Below are positions 16,037 to 24,793 of a DNA stretch of 64,000 nucleotides, piece after piece (the stretch's first letter is position 1; every line of letters starts with the position of its first letter). Below the pieces are notes generated by a model that saw nothing but the letters and a program-made list of their open reading frames with translations, had not been told where the DNA came from and ran no database searches. This DNA comes from Arthrobacter terricola (GTDB lineage: Bacteria > Actinomycetota > Actinomycetes > Actinomycetales > Micrococcaceae), in assembly GCF_004354015.1 (NCBI RefSeq), contig NZ_SMRU01000016.1, positions 1 through 64,000 of the forward strand, written 5' to 3'. Made by a program: the position numbers and the translations under genes.

Positions 16037-17504
16037 CTTGGGCTCCTTCCGGGCTTTCGACCCATTCTTCGTAGCGTGCACGCCATGAGGCGTTCATCGG
16101 GTACAGCCCGTCCACGCTGTTGCCCTGCTTGACCATCTCGAAGATGAAGGCCTCTTCTTTTTCCTGCTCGATGCACTCGTCCACGAGTTCCTGCGCGATG
16201 GCCGGCGGGATCACGAGGATTCCATCCGAATCAGCCACGATGATGTCCCCAGGCTGCACGGTCGCCCCGCCACACGCGATGGTGATGTCCGTATCCCACG
16301 GGATGTGCCGACGCCCGAGCACGGCCGGGTGCGGATTGGCGAAGTACGTGGGCATGTCCAGCTCGGCCACCGCGGAGAAGTCCCGGACACCGCCGTCGGT
16401 AATGATCGCGGCGGCACCGCGCGTCTGGGCCCGCAGCGCGAGGATGTCCCCCACCGTGCCGGTGCCCTTCTCGCCGCGGGCTTCCATGACCAGGATCTCG
16501 CCCTCGTTCACGGAATCGATCGCGCGCTTCTGGGCGTTGAAACCGCCCCCGTGGGTCTTGAACAAGTCTTCGCGGTTGGGAACATACCGCAGGGTCCGCG
16601 CGAGCCCGACGACGCGGCGGCCCGGACGGGTGGCCTGCAAACCATCGATGCTCACGTTGTTCAAGCCGCGCTTGCGCAGCTGGCTGGACAACGTGGCCGT
16701 GGCCACGGATTCGAGTTTCTTCTTCAGTTCTGGCGTCAGGACGCTTTCTTTTACGACGGCGGGAAGGCCGGCGGCTTCCCGCGAACCGTAGGCTTCCTCC
16801 CGCTGGGTGTCATCGGTCCGGGGTTGGGCACCAAAGTCCGCGAACGCCGTCGTACCCTCCGTCACCGTGGTGGTCAGCCGGCCGGTGCCGAGCCCGCCGC
16901 CGGTGACCTCAATCTCGACGACGTCCCCCGGCTGCGCGACCGACGCGCCGGCCGGGGTGCCGGTCAGGATGACGTCGCCCTCTTCCAGGGTGAGCAATTG
17001 GGAAAGGTCCGCGACGACCCGGGCGAACGGGAAGAGCAGGTCCTCGGTGGTGTCGTCCTGGACGAGTTCACCGTTATGCCAGGTGCGGATGCGCAGGCTG
17101 GCGGGGTCGACGTCGGACGCCGGAATCAGCGCCGGACCCACCGGGGTGAACCCGTCCCCGCCCTTGGAGCGCAGGTTGGAGCCCTTGTCCGCGTAACGCA
17201 GGTCGTAAACGCCGAGGTCGTTGCTGGCGGTGACCCACTCAACATGGCTCCACGCGTCCTCGATGCTCACGCGTCGGGCGGGCTTACCGATGATCAACGC
17301 GATCTCGCCCTCGTAACCGAGCAGTTCGCAACCGGCCGGACGCTCCACCGTTGAACCGCTGTGCGCCAAGGAGGACGATGGCTTCAGGAAATACGACGGC
17401 TGTTCCGGGGTACGACCGCGCTGAGCGGCACGGCTCGGGTAATTGATATGCACCGCGATGACCTTGCGGGCCGCGGCCAAGAGGTGGTCGGTGACCTGTT
17501 CCAC
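16029..17504 (-). CDS. hpaG: Fusion: FAH-family isomerase/decarboxylase (HpaG-like) plus RraA-like aldolase domain
   Basis: 491 residues in two enzyme domains. Residues about 1-230 are a fumarylacetoacetate-hydrolase fold as in HpaG, with the metal-binding YEGEIALIIGK, NDLGVYDLR, KGGDGFTPVGPALI and LLTLEEGDVILTGTPAG. HpaG converts 5-carboxymethyl-2-hydroxymuconate by decarboxylation and isomerisation to OHED. Residues about 255-480 are an RraA/HMG-aldolase fold with TVGDILALRAQTRGAAAIIT followed by DGGVRD (catalytic Arg and metal Asp intact) and GDIIVADSDGILVIPP. The GTG start has GAGGAG five bases ahead. It is the first gene of the hpa operon. Enteric HpaG fuses two FAH domains; here the second half is a different fold whose reaction is unknown. 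Confidence 0.85.
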   Translation of the reverse strand: MEQVTDHLLAAARKVIAVHINYPSRAAQRGRTPEQPSYFLKPSSSLAHSGSTVERPAGCELLGYEGEIALIIGKPARRVSIEDAWSHVEWVTASNDLGVYDLRYADKGSNLRSKGGDGFTPVGPALIPASDVDPASLRIRTWHNGELVQDDTTEDLLFPFARVVADLSQLLTLEEGDVILTGTPAGASVAQPGDVVEIEVTGGGLGTGRLTTTVTEGTTAFADFGAQPRTDDTQREEAYGSREAAGLPAVVKESVLTPELKKKLESVATATLSSQLRKRGLNNVSIDGLQATRPGRRVVGLARTLRYVPNREDLFKTHGGGFNAQKRAIDSVNEGEILVMEARGEKGTGTVGDILALRAQTRGAAAIITDGGVRDFSAVAELDMPTYFANPHPAVLGRRHIPWDTDITIACGGATVQPGDIIVADSDGILVIPPAIAQELVDECIEQEKEEAFIFEMVKQGNSVDGLYPMNASWRARYEEWVESPEGAQGD

Positions 17505-17516
17505 ATGGACTCCTCA

Positions 17517-17538
17517 TCGAGTACGAAATCGTATACGA
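17517..17538. promoter_or_regulatory. Palindrome pair, GntR operator candidate for the hpa operon
   Basis: TCGTATACGA (17529-17538) is a perfect 10-bp palindrome, preceded by the near copy TCGAGTACGA (17517-17526). A GTATAC-type core is typical of FCD-type GntR sites. The pair sits just upstream of the hpaG-like start at 17504. Confidence 0.5.
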
Positions 17539-17633
17539 AAACTATGGCGCGGGAATGGCGGCTCGTCAACCCCCCGAAACCCAAGCCTTGTCACCCTCGT
17601 CACATCTGGCGTACAGTGTGAACAGAATTTGAA

Positions 17634-17668
17634 GTTCAAATAAAGAATTTTCAGTTCTATATTTGAAC
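17634..17668. promoter_or_regulatory. Inverted repeat overlapping the 3-hydroxybenzoate monooxygenase promoter
   Basis: GTTCAAATA (17634-17642) and TATTTGAAC (17660-17668) are perfect 9-base arms 17 bases apart. A possible -35 TTCAAA (17635-17640) and -10 TATATT (17658-17663) spaced by 17 bases lie within the arms, so a bound regulator would cover the promoter. No regulator gene is adjacent to explain it. Confidence 0.55.
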
Positions 17669-17694
17669 ACTACACAATGAAGTGAGGAAATCCC

Positions 17695-19599
17695 GTGCAG
17701 TTCCACCACCATGGCTACGTATCCGGCGATCCGCGCGTCCAGCCAGCTGCCGGCGTCGGAATCAACCGCCCTGCGGACCTTCCGGACGAGGTTGACGTGC
17801 TCATCGTCGGCAGCGGACCAGCGGGCATGCTCACCGCGGCGCAACTCTCCCAGTTCCCCGGCATCACCGCACGCATCGTCGAGCGGCGCCCGGGCAGGCT
17901 CGCGATCGGGCAGGCCGACGGCATCCAGGCACGCAGTGTCGAGACCTTCCAGGCGTTCGGATTCGCCGAGCGGATCATCGCGGAGGCATACCAGATCACG
18001 GAGATGGCTTTTTGGAAGCCGGACCCCGCGGACCACGCGAACATCGTCCGCGCCGCCCGCGCCGTTGACGACGAAATGGGCATCAGCGAGTTCCCGCACC
18101 TCATCGTCAACCAGGCCCGCGTGCTCGACTACTTCGCGGAATTCATGGCGAACTCCCCCGCCCGCATGACGCCTGACTACGGCTACGAATTCCGCAACCT
18201 CCAGGTCACCGGCGAAGGCGAATACCCCGTCACCGTGACCCTTCTCCACACCTCCGGCCCCAACGAAGGCCAGGAACGGACTGTCCGGGCAAAGTACGTC
18301 GTCGGCGCGGACGGCGCCCGCAGCAAGGTCCGCGAATCGATCGGCTGCACGCTCGCCGGCGACCAGGCGAACCATGCGTGGGGCGTCATGGACGTCCTCG
18401 CGGTCACGGATTTCCCGGACATCCGCCTCAAGTGCGCCATCCAGGGCGAAGCCGGCAGCATCTTGCTCATCCCACGCGAAGGCGGCCACCTGTTCCGCAT
18501 GTATGTTGACCTCGGCGAAGTCGGGGCGGACGACGGACGCGCGGTGCGCAACACCACCATCGAGCAGATCATCGCGAAGGCCAACGAAATCCTCCACCCG
18601 TACACGCTCGACGTCCGCAACGTCGCGTGGCACAGCGTCTACGAGGTAGGCCACCGCCTCACCAACCGTTTCGACGACGTCCTGCCGGAGGAGCGCGGCA
18701 TCCGTTCGCCGAGGGTATTCATCACCGGCGACGCATGCCACACCCACAGCGCCAAGGCCGGACAAGGCATGAACGTCTCCATGCAGGACGGGTTCAACCT
18801 GGGCTGGAAGCTCGGGCACGTCCTTGAAGGCCGCAGCCCGGAATCCCTGTTGTCCACCTACTCGGCCGAACGCCAGGTCGTCGCGAAGAACCTCATCGAT
18901 TTCGACAAGGAATGGTCCAGCCTCATGGCCAAGAAGCCCGAGGAGTTCGACGACCCCTCCGAACTCGAGGACTTCTACGTGCGCACGGCCGAATTCCCGG
19001 CCGGATTCATGACGGAATACGCTCCCTCCATGCTCGTCGCGGAACCCACGCACCAGGAGCTGGCTACCGGCTTCCCCCTCGGCAAGCGCTTCAAGTCCGC
19101 ACCTGTCGTCCGGGTCTGCGACACGAACCCCATGCACCTTGGCCACCACGCAATGGCGGACGGCCGCTGGCGCATCTACGTCTTCGCAGACGCGGCGGCC
19201 GCGGGCGCAACCTCAGGCGTGTCGGACTTCGCCGAGTGGATCGCGAACTCGCCGGACTCGCCGCTGGCCGCAACGCCGTCGGGCGCCGACGCCGACGCCG
19301 ACGCATGGTTCGACGTCAAGGTGATCTACCAGCAAAACCACGCGGGCGTTGACATCAGCGCCGTTCCGCCGGTGTTCAAGCCGCAGGTGGGGCCGTTCCA
19401 GCTCAACTACCTCGAGAAGGTCTTCGGCACCGATCCCGCGGCGGACATCTTCGACCTCCGTGGCATCGACCGCGGCGGCGCCGTGGTGGTGGTGCGTCCG
19501 GACCAGTACGTAGCGAACGTGCTGCCTTTGAGTGCGACGACGGAACTCGCCGCGTTCTTCGCGCCCCTCTTGCGTTCGGGGTTGCCGGAGTCCGTCTGA
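17695..19599 (+). CDS. mobA: 3-hydroxybenzoate 4-monooxygenase
   Basis: 634 residues, the length of the phenol-hydroxylase-like FAD monooxygenases. It matches my recollection of Comamonas MobA along its whole length: LPDEVDVLIVGSGPAG, IGQADGIQARSVETFQAF, FWKPDP, VGADGARSKVRESIG, ANHAWGVMDVLAVTDFPD, GDACHTHSAKAGQGMN and the C-terminal thioredoxin-like domain ending DLRGIDRGGAVVVVRPDQYV. It would hydroxylate 3-hydroxybenzoate at position 4 to protocatechuate using NADPH and oxygen. The GTG start follows GAGGAAA. It is divergent from the hpa operon with an inverted repeat over its promoter. Related phenol monooxygenases are the alternative. Confidence 0.85.
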   Translation: MQFHHHGYVSGDPRVQPAAGVGINRPADLPDEVDVLIVGSGPAGMLTAAQLSQFPGITARIVERRPGRLAIGQADGIQARSVETFQAFGFAERIIAEAYQITEMAFWKPDPADHANIVRAARAVDDEMGISEFPHLIVNQARVLDYFAEFMANSPARMTPDYGYEFRNLQVTGEGEYPVTVTLLHTSGPNEGQERTVRAKYVVGADGARSKVRESIGCTLAGDQANHAWGVMDVLAVTDFPDIRLKCAIQGEAGSILLIPREGGHLFRMYVDLGEVGADDGRAVRNTTIEQIIAKANEILHPYTLDVRNVAWHSVYEVGHRLTNRFDDVLPEERGIRSPRVFITGDACHTHSAKAGQGMNVSMQDGFNLGWKLGHVLEGRSPESLLSTYSAERQVVAKNLIDFDKEWSSLMAKKPEEFDDPSELEDFYVRTAEFPAGFMTEYAPSMLVAEPTHQELATGFPLGKRFKSAPVVRVCDTNPMHLGHHAMADGRWRIYVFADAAAAGATSGVSDFAEWIANSPDSPLAATPSGADADADAWFDVKVIYQQNHAGVDISAVPPVFKPQVGPFQLNYLEKVFGTDPAADIFDLRGIDRGGAVVVVRPDQYVANVLPLSATTELAAFFAPLLRSGLPESV

Positions 19600-19651
19600 C
19601 AATTACTCAGTAGCCGTGGCTTCTGTCGGTAGCTCGTCGTAATGTACGGGC

Positions 19652-20356
19652 ATGGACATCATCATGGTTCCCGGGTTCTGGTTGGATGCCTCGTCATGGT
19701 CGGAAGTCACCCCGCCGCTTGTGGCGGCGGGCCACCGGGTCCACCCCCTCACGATGCCTGGTTTGGAGGCCATTGACGCCCCCAAGTCAGGCATCGGGTT
19801 GCGAGACCATATTGAAGCGGTTGTCGAGGCCGTGGATGCGGTCGGAAGGCCCGTGGTTTTAGTGGGGCATTCGGGCGGAGGCGCCATCATCCATGGCGCC
19901 GTCGACGCCCGGCCGGAGCGAGTGGTGCGGGCGGTGTATGTGGATAGCGGCCCCCTCGGCGAAGGCGGCGTCATCAATGATGAGCTGCCCGTCCAGGGGG
20001 ACGCCGTGCCCTTGCCGCCTTGGGAACTCTTCGAAAATGAGGACCTTGTTGACCTTAACGAGGATCTGCGGGCCGCCTTCCGCTCCCGGGCCATCCCGGA
20101 ACCGAAGGACGTGACGAGCGACAAACAACACTTGCATGACGTCCGTCGATACGATGTTCCGGCCACCATCATTGCCTGCGAATTTCCGTCGAGCCTGCTG
20201 GCTGAGTGGATCGAATCCGGGCATCCTTTCGTGGCCGAACTGGCTCGCATCAACGACGTCGAATTCGTCGACCTCCCCACGGGCCACTGGCCCCAATTCA
20301 CGAAACCCCTAGAGCTTGGCGAAGCTATCCTTGCCGCGGTGGATCGGACTGTTTAA
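19652..20356 (+). CDS. Alpha/beta-fold hydrolase
   Basis: 234 residues. The N-terminal strand is MDIIMVPGFWLDASSW, the nucleophile elbow is VLVGHSGGGAII with its Ser near 76, and an Asp and a His (LPTGHWPQF) occupy plausible acid and base positions near the C terminus. The family includes esterases, dehalogenases and lyases of similar size, and nothing in the sequence picks one. It is 52 bases after the monooxygenase on the same strand and may be cotranscribed. A role in aromatic ester hydrolysis would fit but is not shown. Confidence 0.75.
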   Translation: MDIIMVPGFWLDASSWSEVTPPLVAAGHRVHPLTMPGLEAIDAPKSGIGLRDHIEAVVEAVDAVGRPVVLVGHSGGGAIIHGAVDARPERVVRAVYVDSGPLGEGGVINDELPVQGDAVPLPPWELFENEDLVDLNEDLRAAFRSRAIPEPKDVTSDKQHLHDVRRYDVPATIIACEFPSSLLAEWIESGHPFVAELARINDVEFVDLPTGHWPQFTKPLELGEAILAAVDRTV

Positions 20357-20393
20357 TCCGACGGCTTGTTCCGGGGCGGAATCGGAACGGATC

Positions 20394-20918
20394 TTAGAGC
20401 GGATACCGCCTCAGTCCCACGACGCCGCCGGCGGCAATCATGGCTCCGCCGAAGGCAAGCAGCATTCCAGCCACGGAAAACGTCGGTGAAACCGTCGGAG
20501 CAGCTTGGCTCGGACCGTCGGTACCCGGGACTGCGACCGCCATGGTGCTTTGGCTTGAGGGTGACGGGGCAAGGGAGGTCCGCGGCGAAGGGACCGGCGT
20601 GGGCACCGCGGCAGTAGTCTCTGCAGGCTGAAGTTCCGCTGTCATCTGCGGCGGCGTGGACGCGCCAACAGTGGGACGTACCGTTCCCGGATCAGGCTGC
20701 GGTTGCGGCGGCAGCGGTGCCGGCTCAGTCACCGGCGGACTGGACTTGCCGCTTGGGCGGGGGCTGGGGGAGTTTCCCGGAGAACACATGGGCACCAGGC
20801 CCAAAAGTCCCCCCTGGTTGCAGGGTGCAGCCGTCGCAGGGCTTGCCGGGACGAGCAGAATCAGGCACCCGAAAAACACCAAAGCGCTAACTGTAACTCG
20901 GACCTTTCGGCTAGTCAT
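20394..20918 (-). CDS. Secreted or membrane-anchored Pro/Ser/Thr-rich protein
   Basis: 174 residues. A signal peptide is clear (SALVFFGCLILLVPASPATAA, cleavage near AAP), followed by about 100 low-complexity residues rich in Pro, Ser and Thr and a C-terminal hydrophobic helix (VAGMLLAFGGAMIAAGGVVG) ending in RRYPL. The pattern resembles a wall-spanning stalk with a C-terminal membrane anchor, although a sortase motif is not visible. The ATG at 20918 is chosen because it starts the signal peptide; an in-frame GTG-type start upstream would add a second hydrophobic stretch. No function can be assigned. It is divergent from the LGFP/L,D-transpeptidase-like gene. Confidence 0.62.
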   Translation of the reverse strand: MTSRKVRVTVSALVFFGCLILLVPASPATAAPCNQGGLLGLVPMCSPGNSPSPRPSGKSSPPVTEPAPLPPQPQPDPGTVRPTVGASTPPQMTAELQPAETTAAVPTPVPSPRTSLAPSPSSQSTMAVAVPGTDGPSQAAPTVSPTFSVAGMLLAFGGAMIAAGGVVGLRRYPL

Positions 20919-21106
20919 GGGTTCGACTCTACCCACTGTGCGCATGCTTCCGACGAAAACCCCTGTCACCAATAGCCCCACCAGCACCATTCTGCGGGGT
21001 ATGATCCCCGTGTGCCTTGGGGGAAGGTTCTTTACGGTCGCATCGCTGCCGCGCTTGTCCTCAATGGCTATGGCGTCAGTTGAATGCGGTAGTAGAGGAG
21101 AAGGCG

Positions 21107-22987
21107 ATTACTGGCATCGGAGCACACCCAAGAACGTCCCGCAGGCGCAGGCATTTCCCTTCCTTCCTGCGTTTCCACCGGCTAGGAGCCGCGATCGCCG
21201 TCGGCCTGTCCCTCGCGTTGCTGCCCGCCCAGGCTATTGCGGCCCCCGCCCTTCAAGCACCGGTTCCGTCCCCATCCCCGAGCGCGGGAACCGCAAGCGA
21301 CGCGCCGCCCTCGACGGGCGCAGCGACCCCCACGGAACCGGGCCCGACGGCGACACCCCCGACGGCGCCCACCTCGCCAACCGCACCGACCTCGCCAACC
21401 GAACCGACCGTACCGACGTCGTCGCCCACCTCAGCGGCACCGACGACGACGGCGACCCCGCCGGCCGCTTCGCCGTCGACTCCTGCTCCGGTACCCTCGC
21501 AGCCAACCGTGAAGGCGGCCGACTTCGCGGTCCCCGGCGCGATCGGCGCCAAGCACGAAAGCCTCGGCGGAGACGCCGGAGCCCTCGGACCCGCGATCGC
21601 AGATCAGCAGTGCGGGCTACCCGGCGGGGCATGCAAGCAGCAGTTCCAAAAGGGCTGGATCTACTACGTCCCCGGCCAAGGCACGTTCTATGTCTGGGCA
21701 GGGATCAACGGCCGCTACCAAATGGTCGGCGCGGACACCGGCAACTTGGGCTACCCGATCAGCGATGAGCAATGCGGACTGGCCGGAAGCGCTTGCTCGC
21801 AGCAATTCCAGGGCGGGCCCATCTACTTCGTCCCGGGATACGGCACGTTCGCCGTGTGGGGCGGGATCAACGGCCGCTACCAAAGCTTCGGCGGATCCGC
21901 CGGGTACCTCGGCTATCCAAGCAGCAGCGAACAATGCGGGCTTCCCGGAAACGTGTGCGCCCAGCAGTTCCAGCACGGCGGGATCTATTTCGTCCCTGGA
22001 TATGGGACTTTCGCTGTCATCGGAGCGATCAACGGCCGCTACCAAGGCTTGGGCGGTATCAACGGCTACTTGGGCGCGCCCCACGGCGAGGAGCAATGCG
22101 GACTTCGCTTCGGCGGCTGCTCGCAGCAATTCACCGGCGGCAAGATCTACTTCGCGGTAGGTGCCGGCACCATGCCGGTGTGGGGAGGACTCGGCAGCTT
22201 CTACGACTCCCGGCACGCACAGGACAGCGTGATCGGCTATCCGACGACCGCAGAGGCTTGCGACGCAGCCGGGAACTGCAGCCAGAGCTTCCAGTTCGGC
22301 CGGCTCCAATGGATCAGCACAGGCGGCGTCCGCTACACGATCTCCACTGACGGCTACTGCCCGGCGCTGAACTCCGGCGCCGTGAAGTATTCGACTGCCG
22401 GCGCGCAAAGAGTTTCCTTGGCCATCGCGGACGGTTACCGCTCCACCCAGGTTTCCATGATTACGTGCGTCCGCCGGCCCGGCGACGGCCAATACGTCAA
22501 GGAATGGGGAGCAATAGGCTCAGCCGGAGAATCGGGGTTTGCCGGACCGGGCGTGGCCACTGGTCCCACGTGGCAGGCGTTCTCCCCCACCGGTTCCTTC
22601 ACGGTGACCGAGGCGTTCGGCCTGGGCAACCCCGGAACCGCTTTGTCCTACCGGACCCTGAACCCGTTCTCGCGGTGGGGCGGCAGGCTGAACGCCAACT
22701 ACAACCAGTATTTCGAGTCGAGCTCGGACATCTTCCCCGACGAGAACATGTGGTACTTCGCTACCCGACCCACGCATGACTACCGGCAAGGCGTCGTGAT
22801 CAACTACAACCGGCCGCCGGATTCGCCGATCGTCATGAACGCCGGTTTTGCGATCTTCCTGCACGGAAACAACAAACCGACATGGGGCTGCCTGGCGTTC
22901 AACGACCCGGACCTGTTGCAATTCATGCGAACCGCGCAAGCGGGCGACCGGATCGTGATGGGAGTGGGCTATGACATCTTCTGGTAA
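21107..22987 (+). CDS. Secreted LGFP-repeat protein with L,D-transpeptidase-like (YkuD) C-terminal domain
   Basis: About 626 residues. A basic lead and signal peptide (LGAAIAVGLSLALLPAQAIAA) are followed by a Pro/Thr-rich linker (about 50-135) and four to five LGFP repeats (about 140-400; each has QCGL, QQF-GG-IY and W-GINGRYQ). A C-terminal domain holds AIFLHGNNKPTWGCLAF, in which His586 and Cys595 fit the catalytic pair of YkuD transpeptidases, a family that crosslinks peptidoglycan. LGFP repeats bind the cell wall in corynebacteria and relatives. The reading frame is open back to a TTG at 21017, but the only well-placed ribosome site (AGGAG, 21099-21103) is in front of an ATT at 21107, so the start is uncertain. 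Confidence 0.78.
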   Translation: MTGIGAHPRTSRRRRHFPSFLRFHRLGAAIAVGLSLALLPAQAIAAPALQAPVPSPSPSAGTASDAPPSTGAATPTEPGPTATPPTAPTSPTAPTSPTEPTVPTSSPTSAAPTTTATPPAASPSTPAPVPSQPTVKAADFAVPGAIGAKHESLGGDAGALGPAIADQQCGLPGGACKQQFQKGWIYYVPGQGTFYVWAGINGRYQMVGADTGNLGYPISDEQCGLAGSACSQQFQGGPIYFVPGYGTFAVWGGINGRYQSFGGSAGYLGYPSSSEQCGLPGNVCAQQFQHGGIYFVPGYGTFAVIGAINGRYQGLGGINGYLGAPHGEEQCGLRFGGCSQQFTGGKIYFAVGAGTMPVWGGLGSFYDSRHAQDSVIGYPTTAEACDAAGNCSQSFQFGRLQWISTGGVRYTISTDGYCPALNSGAVKYSTAGAQRVSLAIADGYRSTQVSMITCVRRPGDGQYVKEWGAIGSAGESGFAGPGVATGPTWQAFSPTGSFTVTEAFGLGNPGTALSYRTLNPFSRWGGRLNANYNQYFESSSDIFPDENMWYFATRPTHDYRQGVVINYNRPPDSPIVMNAGFAIFLHGNNKPTWGCLAFNDPDLLQFMRTAQAGDRIVMGVGYDIFW

Positions 22988-23612
22988 CCGCTGCGCGGGT
23001 GTCACGTTGTCGCTCGCAGTCGCGGCGGTGCTGCTGACCGCCTGCCAGGGCGGCCCGACGTCGGGCGCTTCCACTACGACGACGGCCGCCGCCCCCGCGT
23101 CCCCCCGCACCGACGTGACGGCAACCCCGGGCACGACGGCGATGGACGGCAGGACCCTCGAGTCCCCCGGAAGCCAGGCGTGCGCCTCGCCGACGTTGGA
23201 GGCCATCCGGCAGAAACTCGGCGACGTGGCGGCTCAGGTCCAGACCGGAACGGCGTCCGCAACCGAAAACCAAGGCATGAAGGAAACGACCTGCACCTTC
23301 AGCTTGGTGCCCGTACCGCAAGGACAGGATGCGGATCCGGGCAACGCACTGACGGTCTCCACCGATGTCTTTCCGGACGCCGATTCCCTCGCGAAGGTCG
23401 GGCTGCCCCGGCTGATGATGTCCCCCAACCCGGTGGACGGCGCGGGCGAGCGGGCCTGGTATGCCCGTAACCAGCTGTCCTCGAGCACGGAATACGTCCT
23501 CGAATCGGTTTCGAAAAACGTGGTCACCAGGATCACGCTCGCCCTTCCAGTCCAGGCCGCGCCGATGGATCAGCCGCAGGACAAACTGAGCGCCCTCCTC
23601 GAGAGCCGCTGA
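22971..23612 (+). CDS. Lipoprotein of unknown function
   Basis: 213 residues. The N terminus is a lipoprotein signal, LSLAVAAVLLTAC, with the lipobox Cys near residue 25 and a Thr/Ala-rich spacer after it. The mature part has two further cysteines (QACAS and ETTCTF), probably a disulfide, and a fold reminiscent of the DUF3558-type actinobacterial lipoproteins, although I cannot confirm that. The ATG overlaps the end of the LGFP gene by 17 bases, so the two are coupled and probably act together at the cell wall. Confidence 0.68.
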   Translation: MTSSGNRCAGVTLSLAVAAVLLTACQGGPTSGASTTTTAAAPASPRTDVTATPGTTAMDGRTLESPGSQACASPTLEAIRQKLGDVAAQVQTGTASATENQGMKETTCTFSLVPVPQGQDADPGNALTVSTDVFPDADSLAKVGLPRLMMSPNPVDGAGERAWYARNQLSSSTEYVLESVSKNVVTRITLALPVQAAPMDQPQDKLSALLESR

Positions 23613-23646
23613 GGCGGGCTAGACTAGCACGCTCGGCTCAGGCGCC

Positions 23647-24684
23647 TTAGCCTGCCGGCGGGGCCGTGGATTCGCGGACCACCAGGTGGGTTGCGAGTTC
23701 CACGCGGTGTGAGTCCAAGGTGTCTCCGCGCAATTGGCGCATCACGAAGCGCAGGGCAGCACGCCCCATTTCTTGCAGGGGCTGGGACACCGACGTCAGC
23801 GGCGGGACGGATTCCTCGGCCTGGTATGTTCCGTCGAAGCCCACCACGCTCATGTCCTCGGGGATGCGGATTTTTTGCCGGCGGGCTTCGGCGAGGATGC
23901 CCAGGGCAATGCTGTCGCTCGCGGCAAAGATCGCAGTGGGTCTCGGTTCGAGCTGGAGGATGGACTTCATTCCGGCCACTCCGTTGTCGGGGCGGAAGGG
24001 ACCCGAGAAGATGTAGCTTTCCTCAACGGCGACGCCGTCTGCCATGAGCGCGGCCATGTAGCCATGGAGGCGGGCCTGGTTGCATTCCGCGGCTTCGGGA
24101 CCGCCAAGGAATGCGATCCTGCGGTGCCCCAGGCCGAGGAGATGCGCCGTCGCGGCTTTGCCACCGGCCCAGTTGCTTGCCCCGACGCTCACCACTTCTC
24201 CTTGCGGCGGGTTGAGTGGATCGATGACCACGATGGGTATCTGCCGGCGGTGGAACGGCTCCAATTCGGCGGCGCTGAAGGCCGAGGTCACAACGATCAT
24301 GCCACTGCGCCCCTCGTCGACCATCCGCTGCGCCCGCTGCTCCGGGCTGAGGTGCGAACCGCGCTGCTGGCCGGTGACGTTAAGGAGGACCTCGACGTCG
24401 GACGCGGCCGCGTGCTCAAGCACGCCGTTGAGGACTTCCACCCCGTAAGCCGAGTTCAGGGTGTCGATCACCACCTCGACGACGGGCCGGCGCCAGACGG
24501 TGTTTTTCCGCTGCAGGGGCGACTTGTATCCCGTGCGCTCCAAGGCGGTGAGGACTTTGGCCCGCGTATCCGCGGCCACGTCCTCGCGCCCATTGACCAC
24601 TTTCGAGACGGTGGGCGCTGAAACTCCGGCTTCCCGGGCGATGGCGGCCAGCGTCAACTTGGCGGGGCGCTCATTGCTAGCCAC
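23647..24684 (-). CDS. LacI-family transcriptional repressor
   Basis: 345 residues. The N-terminal HTH and hinge are textbook (LTLAAIAREAGVSAPTVSKVVNGREDV), and the rest is a periplasmic-binding-protein-like sugar domain (VIDTLNSAYGVEVLNG, IAFLGGPEAAECNQARLHGY, STAPPAG end). It is divergent from a carbohydrate ABC operon, and two copies of CGAAATATTTCG occur in the spacer, one in front of each gene. It is therefore very probably the autoregulated repressor of the operon. The inducing sugar is not identifiable. Confidence 0.9.
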   Translation of the reverse strand: MASNERPAKLTLAAIAREAGVSAPTVSKVVNGREDVAADTRAKVLTALERTGYKSPLQRKNTVWRRPVVEVVIDTLNSAYGVEVLNGVLEHAAASDVEVLLNVTGQQRGSHLSPEQRAQRMVDEGRSGMIVVTSAFSAAELEPFHRRQIPIVVIDPLNPPQGEVVSVGASNWAGGKAATAHLLGLGHRRIAFLGGPEAAECNQARLHGYMAALMADGVAVEESYIFSGPFRPDNGVAGMKSILQLEPRPTAIFAASDSIALGILAEARRQKIRIPEDMSVVGFDGTYQAEESVPPLTSVSQPLQEMGRAALRFVMRQLRGDTLDSHRVELATHLVVRESTAPPAG

Positions 24685-24702
24685 ACATCACCTCGAGTCT
24701 TT

Positions 24703-24714
24703 CGAAATATTTCG
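24703..24714. promoter_or_regulatory. LacI operator, copy 1
   Basis: CGAAATATTTCG, a perfect 12-bp palindrome 19 bases upstream of the lacI-type gene start. It is identical to copy 2 and likely mediates autoregulation. Confidence 0.8.
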
Positions 24715-24793
24715 CACACTCCAGTGTCGGTTTGGGCAGTGTTGAAGTCAACTGCTTTTCGGCAGGTCCGCCAAATACTTCGCCAAAAGACGC

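Noticed and set aside
17566..19149. 527-codon minus-strand frame
   Set aside because: Antisense to the 3-hydroxybenzoate monooxygenase, which has full family motifs; the antisense product has none.
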